DNA of 64,000 nucleotides, taken from Alphaproteobacteria bacterium. GTDB taxonomy: Bacteria; Pseudomonadota; Alphaproteobacteria; UBA9219. Position numbers and translations under genes: made by a program. The notes beneath the pieces were generated by a model. The model was not told the origin of the DNA. It saw only the letters and a list, made by a program, of their open reading frames with translations, and did not search any database. The stretch spans positions 1 through 64,000 of the forward strand of contig JABDAH010000003.1 of assembly GCA_013289265.1 (NCBI GenBank), in the 5' to 3' direction. Each line of letters starts with the position of its first letter. The first letter of the stretch is position 1. This document shows, in pieces, positions 8,353 through 17,434 of the stretch.

Positions 8353-9063
8353 ATGAGTAGCCAGAAAACCATCACTTATCACCAGATCCGCGCGGCGCGA
8401 GCCCTGATCGATTGGTCGCAGGAAGATTTAGCTAAGAAGTCCGGTCTTTCAATCGCCACAATTCGCAAAATCGAAACTGGAAATATATCCCCCAGAGATA
8501 AAACCAACGACGATATCCGCCACGCTTTTGAGAATGCCGGGCTAGAATTTATCGAACCCGGTGGTGTACGCCAACGTCCTGAAGATATCAAAATCTACCA
8601 AGGACGCGAGGGCGCTAAAGCATTCTTTGACGATGTTTACGAGACGGCGAAAGCAAAAAGCTGTGAAATCGTTCAGGTATGGCCTACTTCCTACAGATTT
8701 TCGGAAGTTATAGGCGACTATAAAAACATCCATTACGAAAGGATGGGGGCGATTAAGCGAACGACCAAAGTCAGGTCCATCATTACTGAGAATCAGGACA
8801 CATTTCACGTTGCCCCCTATTGTGAATGCCGCTGGATATCAAAAAGTTACGTTTATTCCGTTCCCTTTTATATTTATGACGATAAATACGCGATCATTAT
8901 GCTGGATACTAATCCCTCACCAAAGATCACCGTCATACAATCACCTGCACTGGCCGACGCCTTCCGCCAGCAATTTTATTCCATGTGGGAAAAAGCAACG
9001 CCGCTCAACAAGGTTGAGAAAAAACCCGACCACAGCAAAAGAAAAAGCGCGCGCGGAGCCTGA
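8353..9063 (+). CDS. XRE-family HTH regulator with TrmB/PLD-like sensor-type C-terminus (paralogue B2)
   Basis: A 236-residue paralogue of the preceding gene with the same architecture: HTH at residues 10-65, then the sensor-type domain with CECRWISKSY, PFYIYDDKYAIIML and AFRQQFYSMWEKATPLNK. The middle part (about residues 100-150) differs most from B1, where a ligand would be expected to bind, while the HTH recognition helix (ATIRKIETGNISPR) is identical. This suggests that the pair reads different signals but binds similar DNA. The stop lies 16 bases from the convergent TonB-receptor stop. Confidence 0.85.
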   Translation: MSSQKTITYHQIRAARALIDWSQEDLAKKSGLSIATIRKIETGNISPRDKTNDDIRHAFENAGLEFIEPGGVRQRPEDIKIYQGREGAKAFFDDVYETAKAKSCEIVQVWPTSYRFSEVIGDYKNIHYERMGAIKRTTKVRSIITENQDTFHVAPYCECRWISKSYVYSVPFYIYDDKYAIIMLDTNPSPKITVIQSPALADAFRQQFYSMWEKATPLNKVEKKPDHSKRKSARGA

Positions 9064-9079
9064 CAAGATGCGGCGCGCT

Positions 9080-11107
9080 TTAGAATTTACCCGTCAGCGT
9101 CAGGAAGACCTGCCGTTCTACGGCAGGATAAGGGCTTTCCTGAACGGCGGCGCTGTTGATGTTGGTTGCGCTTAAGGCAGCCGTAAAGGTATCGCTGATT
9201 TTGTACCCGATGCGTCCGCCAATACTGACATAATCGTCGGTGGATGAAGGCGCGAAGGTACTGAGTGCCGAATTAACCCGCATCATGTTGGACGCAGTCA
9301 GATACTGGCCGTTAGCGTCGAATTCCCACGGGCCCGTTGTATAACCGCCAGACAAACGGAAATGATGTTGCGGCGTCGAGCCTTGATAGTTCAGAACGCT
9401 GGCTACCGTGTTGGAATCCGCTACCCGCGCGTAACTGTAACTCGCGTCCCAACGGAAACCGGTCGGGTGTTTGCCTTTCAGGTCGAGCTCCCCGCCCCAA
9501 CCCTGACTGTTGCCCACATTGGTGCTTTGGTCGAACAGGATCGGGTAATTCAGAACGGAACTGTCTTCAAACCCGACTATATCCTTATTAATTTCATAGT
9601 AGGCCGCAAAGGTAGCCGTGGAAAATATATCAGGCAATTGCCGGTCATAATCCAATTCGTAATTTTGAACGATTGTGGGCTTCAGATTAGGATTACCTTC
9701 TTCATCAACGAAGATGGCACCGTAAGGGAGCGTTTGGTTGTAACCAGTCTGAATCAAACTGGGTAATTGCACGCCGCGACCATAAGTAGCGCGGAAAGTA
9801 TCCATATCCGTTGCCTTGTAAACCAGGCCTGAATTCGCACTCCATGTATTTAAGGCATGGCTGTAGTCGGAGTTGGTGTAATGAGTGCCTGTGAATAAAG
9901 TACCGGTTTGCTCCGAATCCTCGTGATCGACGCGCAAGGCATTGGTCCATGACAGCCTATCATCGATTTGCCACAACCAGGTGCCGCTCACCGCATAAAT
10001 ATCCTGGTCAAATACTGGAGCTTGGGGGAATGCCTGACTAAGACCGGCATCACTGAATGTTCTATGACGATATTCCAGCGCCGCGCGGAAGGTATGGTCA
10101 GTACCGATCTTGAACTGATCTTCCAGCTGGCTGACAATTAAATCTGTCGTGAAATCAAATCTGTTGACGCCAGTCGATGCGTTCGGCGATGAAAATTTGG
10201 TGTAATCGTGATTGAGGTAATTATTGCTCTTGATCAGGCCATAAGGCGTTTGCCACGACAATCCACCACGTACCGAATAGGAAGTCGCATCTTCACCTTC
10301 GCGGCTGTAAAGAGGAAAGGCAGGATTATCGATAGTCTGGGCGTAAGTGAATTCCGTAAAGGCCTGAAGCTTGGGATCAACCTGAAACAATGAATTCTCA
10401 GATATATAACGATGCGACGGATTCAAAAGGGGTGGATCGTAAGGATTGCGCTCGGTATGAAATTCATCGCCAGCCATTCCACCCGCCGAGACTTTAATGC
10501 CGCCTAAATCGCCAAGCTTGACCGTTGCTGTAGCGTCGCCGGATGTCTTGTTTTGCGTACCATAGGAAACAGCGGCAACATTATTATGATCATAAAGCGG
10601 GCTATAGGTGATGATATTGATCACGCCGCCGGCGGCATTCGATCCGAACAGGGCCGAACTGGCGCCCTTCACCACTTCGATCTGGCGAATATCGTCAATA
10701 TTCACAGGTATATGATCCCAAATAGTGCGGGAATAGTCATCAACGAACACCTGCCTGCCATCCACCAATACCAACAGGCGCGGCTGATACGGCTGCTGAT
10801 ACCCACGCACGCCCACATCAAAAGACGTGCTGCTAATTTGCAGAACATCCATACCGGCCACATAAAGACCGATGATTTCCGGAATATTACGACGACCGGA
10901 TTGGCGAATTTCATCGGCGGTAATAATTGTCATATTGGCTGCGACTTCGCTGGCCCGCTGCGGGGTACCAGTTGCGTTGGTGGTAATATCTTCACCGAAT
11001 AATTCCTGCAGCGCGCCATAATCCATAGATTGTGCATAGGCAGTCGCAGAGCAACCCCAGATTGCACTACCAGCCATGAGGCTTGTTATGAATAATAGAT
11101 GTTTCAT
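9080..11107 (-). CDS. TonB-dependent outer membrane receptor
   Basis: A 675-residue outer membrane protein. It has a signal peptide (to about residue 25, ending AYAQ), a plug domain (about 40-160: ANMTIITADEIRQSG, LLVLVDGRQVF, IRQIEVVKGASSALFGSNAAGGVINI) and a long beta-barrel ending in an aromatic residue (LTLTGKF). The plug and barrel resemble receptors of the vitamin B12/catecholate type, but the substrate cannot be read. It is the last gene of a minus-strand operon after the histidine kinase and YfiR-like genes, with 18 bases between it and the YfiR-like stop. Receptor/YfiR/kinase sets occur in many proteobacteria, so it may serve in signalling as well as uptake. Confidence 0.93.
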   Translation of the reverse strand: MKHLLFITSLMAGSAIWGCSATAYAQSMDYGALQELFGEDITTNATGTPQRASEVAANMTIITADEIRQSGRRNIPEIIGLYVAGMDVLQISSTSFDVGVRGYQQPYQPRLLVLVDGRQVFVDDYSRTIWDHIPVNIDDIRQIEVVKGASSALFGSNAAGGVINIITYSPLYDHNNVAAVSYGTQNKTSGDATATVKLGDLGGIKVSAGGMAGDEFHTERNPYDPPLLNPSHRYISENSLFQVDPKLQAFTEFTYAQTIDNPAFPLYSREGEDATSYSVRGGLSWQTPYGLIKSNNYLNHDYTKFSSPNASTGVNRFDFTTDLIVSQLEDQFKIGTDHTFRAALEYRHRTFSDAGLSQAFPQAPVFDQDIYAVSGTWLWQIDDRLSWTNALRVDHEDSEQTGTLFTGTHYTNSDYSHALNTWSANSGLVYKATDMDTFRATYGRGVQLPSLIQTGYNQTLPYGAIFVDEEGNPNLKPTIVQNYELDYDRQLPDIFSTATFAAYYEINKDIVGFEDSSVLNYPILFDQSTNVGNSQGWGGELDLKGKHPTGFRWDASYSYARVADSNTVASVLNYQGSTPQHHFRLSGGYTTGPWEFDANGQYLTASNMMRVNSALSTFAPSSTDDYVSIGGRIGYKISDTFTAALSATNINSAAVQESPYPAVERQVFLTLTGKF

Positions 11108-11125
11108 TTATTTTCTCCCCAAAGG

Positions 11126-11821
11126 TCAGACTTGTTTGGCCAGCATGATAAAAGCCGGAGCAAAATTGATATGCGCCGCTTCGGCCGCAGCCGGGCTGTA
11201 GTAAATTTCCACGCGCGGTTTTGACATGATGCCGAGCACGCATTTGCCGGACTTCACACAATCAAGATCTGTTGAAATCGTCAAAATTCCTGAGCTCTGA
11301 GCCGTTGCGCTGATCGTATCAAAGCTACTGACGGGTATCGCCTTGGCAAGAAACGCCACTTTAGCATCAGTTGACTTCAAGAAAGAGGTATAGCCGACAA
11401 GTTCTGCTGTCATTTTTAGCCCGCCAGGAACGCCGTTGCCGCTGTCAATGGCGCTCCTGATATTTTCTGCATCCATTCTGGATTCCGGATTGGCGGGATC
11501 AAACACCACCGCTACAGCTATCAAACCAGAAACTCGGTTCGTCATCAGTAACAGTGTTTTCAATCCGGTAGATATATCAAGCTGATCGGTCGCGTGCGCC
11601 GAAGGACATATGAAAACAAGAAAAACACAAACGGTTGCGACTGCCTTCCAAGGTCGCATGGCAAGTTTGGATAACAGCAACCTGGGTGACATCAGCAGCC
11701 TGCCTAAACCAACGAATTGAAAAAAGGCTTGGCCCCATTTAGAAGGAAGCCATAGGATTGGAACAAGAATAATCGGAAGAATAATTCCGGTTTGCATTCT
11801 GACGTTGCGGATAAAACACAT
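11126..11821 (-). CDS. YfiR/HmsC-like periplasmic protein (DUF4154)
   Basis: The C-terminal 160 residues match the YfiR family (VAVVFDPANPESRMDAENIRSAI, GILTISTDLDCVKSGKCVLGI, VEIYYSPAAAEAAHINFAPAFIMLAKQV). YfiR-type proteins sit in the periplasm and restrain membrane signalling enzymes. Two conserved cysteines (DCVKSGKC) may form the redox-sensitive pair seen in the family. The frame opens at ATG 11821, six bases after the kinase stop with AGGGTG upstream, which would give two N-terminal hydrophobic segments. A start at ATG 11692 or 11659 would leave one standard signal peptide ending in SAHA. I cannot decide the start. Confidence 0.82.
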   Translation of the reverse strand: MCFIRNVRMQTGIILPIILVPILWLPSKWGQAFFQFVGLGRLLMSPRLLLSKLAMRPWKAVATVCVFLVFICPSAHATDQLDISTGLKTLLLMTNRVSGLIAVAVVFDPANPESRMDAENIRSAIDSGNGVPGGLKMTAELVGYTSFLKSTDAKVAFLAKAIPVSSFDTISATAQSSGILTISTDLDCVKSGKCVLGIMSKPRVEIYYSPAAAEAAHINFAPAFIMLAKQV

Positions 11822-11827
11822 TTTGCA

Positions 11828-14536
11828 TCACCCTGTATGGTCTTGTTTGAGTATCGGCTGAGTGACGCCGGCATACCGGCGCAACATGTCGTGAATTTGC
11901 GCGGCCTTAACAGGTTTGTTGACGTAATCCGTCATCCCTGCAGCCAGGCATTTCTCCCTGTCGCCCTGCATGGCATCCGCTGTAAGAGCTATAATCGGCA
12001 GACAATGGCCTTGCATTTTTTCTGCTGTCCGTATCGCCTTGGTTGCTTCAAAGCCGTCCATTTCCGGCATCTGGCAATCCATAAAAACAATGTCGTAATG
12101 GGCAGCCGCGACTTTCTTGACCGCCTCCATACCATTGACGGCGAGATCGACATCGCACTTCACTTTGCCAAGTATAATTTTCATAAGCTGCTGGTTAACG
12201 GGTTGATCTTCCACAAGCAAGACACATACGCCAGTAAAGTCAGTGCGGGTTGAGGATGAAACAATGTCCTGCGTTATACGTTCTGGATCATTTCCTGCGT
12301 CACCCTGAGTCAGGCTGCGCTTGGTGATTATCTCCGGGAAATTCTGGTGTCTGTTCTGCCAAAGGTAGAACTGCATGTCGAAAAGGTTCGACGGATAAAG
12401 CGGTTTGGTCAAAATAGCTGTAACGCCGCGACTCCTCAGATTCGGGCCATCAAAAACCATATCCGGCGGAACACAAAGAATAACCTGCAAAGATTGAGTT
12501 AAGGCAAGCGCTGGTATGTTCTCCAGAAGTGAAAGCCAGCCAGCCAATTCAGCATCGATCAATACAAAACGGTAGGGGGATTTTTCGGCGGAAGGTTTCC
12601 TGAAACTGGCCAGCGCCTCCTTTGAGTTGGATACAATATCGCAAGGTATTCCCCACGCAGCAAAGCATGCTTCCAACTGTTTCTGCACCGGGACGTAACG
12701 CTCAATCACCAACGTACGGGCGTTGACCATATCGTCCGGCAGCTTCACTTCTTCAAATGGTTTGGCGGGATCGAGTTTCAAAGGCAATGTGCACCAGAAG
12801 ACAGAGCCTTTACCCACAGCACTGCGCACGCCTATAGAGCCACCCATCATTTCGACCAGATTTTTAGAGATGGCGAGGCCAAGGCCCGTGCCGCCAAAAC
12901 GGCGGGTTGTCGATTCCTCTTCTTGCGTAAATTCCTTGAATATCAGGGGCAAATTCTCCGGCGCGATGCCAATGCCCGTATCCTCGATTTCAAGGTGCAA
13001 CATCGGCGGATCTTTGCCGACACACTTGGCACGGATAAGAACATGCCCTTGTTCGGTGAATTTAAGCGCGTTACTGACAAAGTTCATAATAATCTGCCGC
13101 AGGCGCATAGGGTCGCCGATGATATGACGCGGCAGGTCAAAGGCAACCTCTACCAGCAGAACCAACCCTTTGGCGGTAGCGCGTATGTACAATAAATCCG
13201 TGACAGTTTCGATCACGGCATGTATGTCCGTTGGAATAGCTTCGATCGTTAACTTGTCCGCTTCGATCTTGGATAGATCAAGAATATCGTTGATAATACC
13301 CATAAGGGCTTCAGCGGAATTGCGCGATGTTTCTAGCCATTCACGCTGAAGTTTTGTCAGTTCGGTATCGAGGGCAAGGTCGATCATACCCATAACGCCG
13401 TTCATTGGCGTGCGAATTTCATGGCTCATATTGGCCAAAAACATGCTTTTGGCCTTGGTTGCACTTTCTGCACGTTTCTTTGCCTCGGCCAGCCGAAATA
13501 AATTGCTCCAATAGATAATCAATAAAATCACAACACTCAAACTTGCGAACAAGACAAAGAAAACAATTTTATGACGCATCCACCAGCTGACTTCATTCGT
13601 AAAAATAAAGACAACTTCACGCTCGCCATCACCGATCTTTAAACTATGCGTGAGGACAGATTTTTGATCGGTCCGCAACCCCAATCTGTGAAAGAACATA
13701 TTTTCCGGAGAAACAATATCTGACGAATTTGCCGTTGATCCGACATCTTTGATGCTTACCTGGAGATCGTGCGCATCGAGATTGGAGGAAACGGTGGTCA
13801 CTATATCGTTGAGATCCATACTGAGCGTGACGATGCCTGCCAGAGACGTATCCGCGCGAAAAACCGGGTAAAAAAGCTCCACCAGGGCATTGGATGGATC
13901 TGCATTGGGAAATCCCAAAATGACCCGCAAAGGGTTCTGAAGTGCAATAATCTGTTTTTGATCACGGGCGCGCTCAATGGCCTTCAGCGCATCAGGATCT
14001 GCAGCTACATCAAGGTTTTGAAACTCTTTGGTAAAGGGTTGTTGGTAATAGACCGGAAAATGTTCGGGCGAAGATAATTTTCCGATATGGGCCACAGGAA
14101 ATTGAATTGAAAAGCCTGGTAAGAATTTTTGTGCTTTATGTTCGAATATCGAGCGTTGATTATCGGTAACGTAAGGCAGCCAAGCTATAACATCGATCTC
14201 GGGCCGGAAAAGAAGATAGGGTGTCGTGAATTGCGCAAAATCATCTGGCGACGCTTTTGGCTCAACGGCGAGAAAAGAACCGGTGCTGGAGAGAATATCT
14301 TCATCACTATGAAAACCTTGCTCAATGGAGGACATAACCTGACTAACCCTCCTTTCATACTCAGCTGCTTCTTTCTGATTTTCCAATTGCAGCAGGTGCC
14401 AAGCCAATAAGAAGCTGACGAGAACACCGATAAACAATGTTGCGGAAAGGACGCAAAACTGTTTCCATACTGGCGCGGCTCTACCTCCATTGCCGGTCAT
14501 TTGAGCCGGAACATTCATGGCTTTCGAACGTGACAT
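11828..14536 (-). CDS. CHASE-domain hybrid sensor histidine kinase
   Basis: A 902-residue membrane kinase. Domains in order: transmembrane segment about 27-50; periplasmic CHASE domain about 80-270 ([22 protein letters not shown]); second transmembrane segment about 322-345; HisKA with the phospho-acceptor His near 371 ([15 protein letters not shown]); HATPase with N, G1 and G2 boxes ([28 protein letters not shown]); a degenerate receiver about 600-710; a full receiver about 765-885 ([13 protein letters not shown], phospho-Asp near 819 in [11 protein letters not shown]). CHASE domains sense small extracellular ligands. No separate response regulator or Hpt gene is adjacent. It is the first gene of the operon with the YfiR-like protein and the TonB receptor, so the three probably form one sensing unit. 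Confidence 0.93.
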   Translation of the reverse strand: MSRSKAMNVPAQMTGNGGRAAPVWKQFCVLSATLFIGVLVSFLLAWHLLQLENQKEAAEYERRVSQVMSSIEQGFHSDEDILSSTGSFLAVEPKASPDDFAQFTTPYLLFRPEIDVIAWLPYVTDNQRSIFEHKAQKFLPGFSIQFPVAHIGKLSSPEHFPVYYQQPFTKEFQNLDVAADPDALKAIERARDQKQIIALQNPLRVILGFPNADPSNALVELFYPVFRADTSLAGIVTLSMDLNDIVTTVSSNLDAHDLQVSIKDVGSTANSSDIVSPENMFFHRLGLRTDQKSVLTHSLKIGDGEREVVFIFTNEVSWWMRHKIVFFVLFASLSVVILLIIYWSNLFRLAEAKKRAESATKAKSMFLANMSHEIRTPMNGVMGMIDLALDTELTKLQREWLETSRNSAEALMGIINDILDLSKIEADKLTIEAIPTDIHAVIETVTDLLYIRATAKGLVLLVEVAFDLPRHIIGDPMRLRQIIMNFVSNALKFTEQGHVLIRAKCVGKDPPMLHLEIEDTGIGIAPENLPLIFKEFTQEEESTTRRFGGTGLGLAISKNLVEMMGGSIGVRSAVGKGSVFWCTLPLKLDPAKPFEEVKLPDDMVNARTLVIERYVPVQKQLEACFAAWGIPCDIVSNSKEALASFRKPSAEKSPYRFVLIDAELAGWLSLLENIPALALTQSLQVILCVPPDMVFDGPNLRSRGVTAILTKPLYPSNLFDMQFYLWQNRHQNFPEIITKRSLTQGDAGNDPERITQDIVSSSTRTDFTGVCVLLVEDQPVNQQLMKIILGKVKCDVDLAVNGMEAVKKVAAAHYDIVFMDCQMPEMDGFEATKAIRTAEKMQGHCLPIIALTADAMQGDREKCLAAGMTDYVNKPVKAAQIHDMLRRYAGVTQPILKQDHTG

Positions 14537-14664
14537 AGAGGATCCAAAAATACGGAAAACATTATGCCAGCATGTTATTTTGATGGTTTAGAATATCTAA
14601 AGCAGTTGCCTACATCTGTAGGTACAAATGAGGATAACCAGTTTGTCCCCTCTGCTTCGCCCCT

Positions 14665-14700
14665 ACTTTCCTTGCCACAAAGAATACGCTAGTCTGCGGA
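14665..14700 (+). promoter_or_regulatory. Conserved upstream element of HTH pair 2
   Basis: Counterpart of 7567-7602: 29 of 35 positions agree, with GCTAG near the end and A-rich centre. It ends 25 bases before the 14726 start. The nonamer ctgtaggta occurs further upstream of both pairs (7355 and 14616), which could be an additional shared site. Confidence 0.5.
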
Positions 14701-14725
14701 GCATAAAGTAATCGGTGTTTGTAAT

Positions 14726-15391
14726 GTGCAATCAATGCAGGGTATGAACAGCCTCAACGCGCGGCAGATCAGAGCCGGGCGAGCCTTGCTTGACTGGTCG
14801 CAGGACGAGCTGGCCGAACGGTCCGGACTCTCCATCGCCACTATCCGGAAAATTGAAGCTGGCAATATTTCGCCGCGCGGTAAAACAAACGATGACATAT
14901 GTTGCGCCTTCGAGGATGCGGGCCTCGAATTTATCGAACATGGTGGCGTGCGGCACCGTCCCGAAGATATTAAAATTTATCAAGGTCATGAAGGAGCCAA
15001 AGCATTCTTCGATGATGTTTACCGAATAGCTGAAAGCAAAGGTGGTGATATCGTCGTAGCCTGCCCTTCAGACGATAAGTATTTCATAGAACCTCTAGGT
15101 GATTACCTCGATTTCCATGTAACAAGGATGCAGTCGCTTACGAATAATGTGCAGGTTAAATGCATATTAACTGAAGACAAAAACACTTTACCTGCGGCCT
15201 CATATTGTGAATATCGCTGGATATCCAAACACTATGTCGATTCTGTCCCTTTTTATGTTTACGGCGACAAATACGCGATTATCATACCGACACTGACCCC
15301 GCACCAAAAATCGTTGTTTTCCAGTCGCGCGTCGTCGCCGATGCTTTCCGCCAACAATTTTATTCCATGTGGGAAAAGGCAACGCCGTTGA
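14726..15391 (+). CDS. XRE-family HTH regulator, frameshifted near its end (paralogue C1)
   Basis: A 221-residue open frame that follows B1 and B2 closely up to PFYVYGDKYAIII (HTH residues 13-68, sensor-type domain from about 78) and then diverges into unrelated residues. One base is missing near 15287-15289 compared with the paralogues. In the other frame the expected ending continues (APKIVVFQS, AFRQQFYSMWEKATPLNK) to a TAA at 15441, two bases before the next start. So either this gene is a recent pseudogene lacking the last helix, or the read has a one-base error. The HTH is intact, so the truncated protein might still bind DNA. Confidence 0.8.
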   Translation: MQSMQGMNSLNARQIRAGRALLDWSQDELAERSGLSIATIRKIEAGNISPRGKTNDDICCAFEDAGLEFIEHGGVRHRPEDIKIYQGHEGAKAFFDDVYRIAESKGGDIVVACPSDDKYFIEPLGDYLDFHVTRMQSLTNNVQVKCILTEDKNTLPAASYCEYRWISKHYVDSVPFYVYGDKYAIIIPTLTPHQKSLFSSRASSPMLSANNFIPCGKRQRR

Positions 15392-15441
15392 ATAAAGTGG
15401 AACGCAAGGCGACGCCTCATAAAAAAAGTGGACGAGGATAA
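15287..15441 (+). pseudogene. Out-of-frame 3' end of paralogue C1
   Basis: Read in the frame +1 to the main frame, this stretch encodes the conserved C-terminal helix and tail of the family (residues like FRQQFYSMWEKATPLNKVE) and a stop at 15441. This leaves a two-base gap to the ATG at 15444, matching the three-base gap between B1 and B2. It is the ancestral end of the 14726 gene, separated by a one-base deletion. Confidence 0.8.
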
Positions 15442-15443
15442 CT

Positions 15444-16121
15444 ATGGATAGTAAGCATCATGTTTATATTAACGCCTCACAAATACGCGCTGCTCGAGCT
15501 CTGCTTAACTGGTCGCAAGATGAATTGGCCACTGCCTCAGGCCTTTCTATTGCCACCATCCGCAAAATCGAATCCGGCCATATTTCGCCACGTGATAAAA
15601 CCATGGAGGCCATTGTATCCACATTGGAACAATCTAAGATAGTTTTTCTGTCATCGGGCGTGCGCGTCAGAAATAACGACGTTGTTACATTGGAAGGGGA
15701 CGACTGCTATTTGCAGCTTCTCGACGATATTCACCACACAACCAAGGGAAAAAAGGGCGAAGCGCTTTTCATTTATGCTGATCCGCGTCTTGTTACGGAA
15801 GAGGAAATTCAAAGTTTTCGACGCTTAAGAAAGCATGGACTTAAGTGGAGGTTTATAGCAGAGGAAGGCAACACCCATATCTTTTACCCGCTTGAAGAGT
15901 TTAGGTGGATGCCAAAGCGATTCTTCAAGAGAAACATTCAGGTTATTTATGGCAGCAAAATTGCCGTGGGGATTACTATCGACCGGTCACGCAATTTGAC
16001 CACAAAGATTCTGGTTATTGATAGCGCGCCTTTGGCAGAATCGACGCGTAACTTGTTCGAATTTATGTGGGAAAATTGCCGGAAACCGCCACACACGACG
16101 GCACCGGAAATTTACGAATAA
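15444..16121 (+). CDS. XRE-family HTH regulator with divergent sensor-type C-terminus (paralogue C2)
   Basis: A 225-residue protein whose HTH (residues 10-62: IRAARALLNWSQDELATAS, ATIRKIESGHISPR) is close to B1, B2 and C1. The C-terminal domain is shorter and divergent: it keeps FRWMPKRFFK, a VIYGSKIAVGI strand instead of PFYVYGDKYAI, and ESTRNLFEFMWEN at the end. It is the second gene of pair 2 and ends two bases from the convergent ugd stop. The retained DNA-binding helix with a changed sensor domain fits a paralogue with a new input. Confidence 0.8.
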   Translation: MDSKHHVYINASQIRAARALLNWSQDELATASGLSIATIRKIESGHISPRDKTMEAIVSTLEQSKIVFLSSGVRVRNNDVVTLEGDDCYLQLLDDIHHTTKGKKGEALFIYADPRLVTEEEIQSFRRLRKHGLKWRFIAEEGNTHIFYPLEEFRWMPKRFFKRNIQVIYGSKIAVGITIDRSRNLTTKILVIDSAPLAESTRNLFEFMWENCRKPPHTTAPEIYE

Positions 16122-16123
16122 CA

Positions 16124-17425
16124 CTACCTCCCTATGCTTACATAACGGAAACCGGCACGTTCCATATCTTCCGGCTTATAAACATTGCGCAGATCGACCA
16201 TAACCGGCTGCTTTAGCGCCGCCTTCATGCGCTGGATATCGAGCGCGCGAAACTCGTTCCATTCCGTCAGCAGTACGGCGGCATCTGCACCCTGCATCGC
16301 TTCAAACGGACCGTTGCACCAAACAACATCTTTCAGCAGAGTTTTGGCTTCTTCCATCCCCGCAGGATCGTAAGCGCGAATGACGGCACCCGCGCGTTGC
16401 AGTGCCGGGATGATATCGAGACTAACGCTGTCGCGCATATCATCTGTATTCGGTTTAAAAGTCAGGCCCAGCACGGCAATGCTTTTACCGCGCACGGAAC
16501 CGTCGCAAGCATCCATCACCCGCATCGCCATGTTTTTCTTGCGCTGCCTGTTGATATCAATCGTGGCCTCAACAAGACGCAGAGGCGCGCCTTTATCCTG
16601 CGCCGTGCGCACCAGCGCGATCGCATCTTTGGGAAAACAGGAACCGCCATAGCCAGGCCCCGCGTGTAAAAATTTGCGGCCGATGCGACCATCCAGCCCC
16701 ATACCTTTGGCAACTATTTGCACATCGGCGCCGGTTTTCTCGCACAGATCTGCGATTTCATTAATGAAGGTAATCTTCGTCGCCAGAAAAGCATTGGAAG
16801 CATATTTGATCATCTCCGCCGTTTCCGGCGCTGTGATGACCATAGGCGTTTCGATCAGATAAAGCGGACGGTAAAGCGCCTGTATGACTGCGGAAGCTCG
16901 CTCCGTCTCGCACCCGATAATCACACGGTCAGGCCGCATAAAGTCATTGATGGCTGAGCCTTCGCGCAAAAATTCGGGGTTTGAACAAACATCAAACTCG
17001 GCCTTCAGGTTAGCCTTGCGCATCACTTTCGTGATCTCGCGGCAGGTCCCCACAGGTACCGTCGATTTGGTGATGACGACTGTATAGCGCTGCAGGTTAC
17101 GCGCTATTTCTTCAGCTGCGGTATACACAAAACTGAGATCCGCATGGCCATCGCCACGCCGCGTCGGCGTGCCGACAGCGATAAACACAGCATCGGCCGA
17201 TGTCAGTGCAGGCAATAATCCAGCACCGAATTGCAGCGTGCCGCGTTCGACATTCTTGGCTACAAGTTCATCAAGGCCGGGTTCGAAAATCGGGATCTCA
17301 CCCTGATTCAGACGTGCAATACGCTTTGCATCCTGATCGATACATGTGACTTTATGACCGAATTCGGCAAAACACGCCGCCGAGACAAGGCCGACATAAC
17401 CAGCGCCCATCACTACGATTTGCAT
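16124..17425 (-). CDS. ugd: UDP-glucose 6-dehydrogenase
   Basis: A 433-residue NAD-dependent enzyme that oxidises UDP-glucose twice to UDP-glucuronate, a precursor of capsule and exopolysaccharide. The N-terminal Rossmann motif is GAGYVGLV (residues 7-14). The catalytic cysteine lies in GPGYGGSCFPKDA (about residues 256-268), and the C-terminal UDP-binding domain includes LGLTFKPNTDDMRDS. Length is normal for the family. It follows galU on the same strand with nine bases between, so the two steps from glucose-1-phosphate to UDP-glucuronate are coexpressed. Confidence 0.97.
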   Translation of the reverse strand: MQIVVMGAGYVGLVSAACFAEFGHKVTCIDQDAKRIARLNQGEIPIFEPGLDELVAKNVERGTLQFGAGLLPALTSADAVFIAVGTPTRRGDGHADLSFVYTAAEEIARNLQRYTVVITKSTVPVGTCREITKVMRKANLKAEFDVCSNPEFLREGSAINDFMRPDRVIIGCETERASAVIQALYRPLYLIETPMVITAPETAEMIKYASNAFLATKITFINEIADLCEKTGADVQIVAKGMGLDGRIGRKFLHAGPGYGGSCFPKDAIALVRTAQDKGAPLRLVEATIDINRQRKKNMAMRVMDACDGSVRGKSIAVLGLTFKPNTDDMRDSVSLDIIPALQRAGAVIRAYDPAGMEEAKTLLKDVVWCNGPFEAMQGADAAVLLTEWNEFRALDIQRMKAALKQPVMVDLRNVYKPEDMERAGFRYVSIGR

Positions 17426-17434
17426 AGCGACCTC

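Noticed and set aside
11792-12253. Plus-strand frame of 153 codons over the end of the kinase gene
   Set aside because: It is antisense to a well-supported receiver domain and has no family resemblance.
3742-16124. Possible integrated mobile element at tRNA-Gly
   Set aside because: No integrase, transposase, phage or plasmid gene and no visible att repeat, so I keep it only as a weak accessory-region observation.
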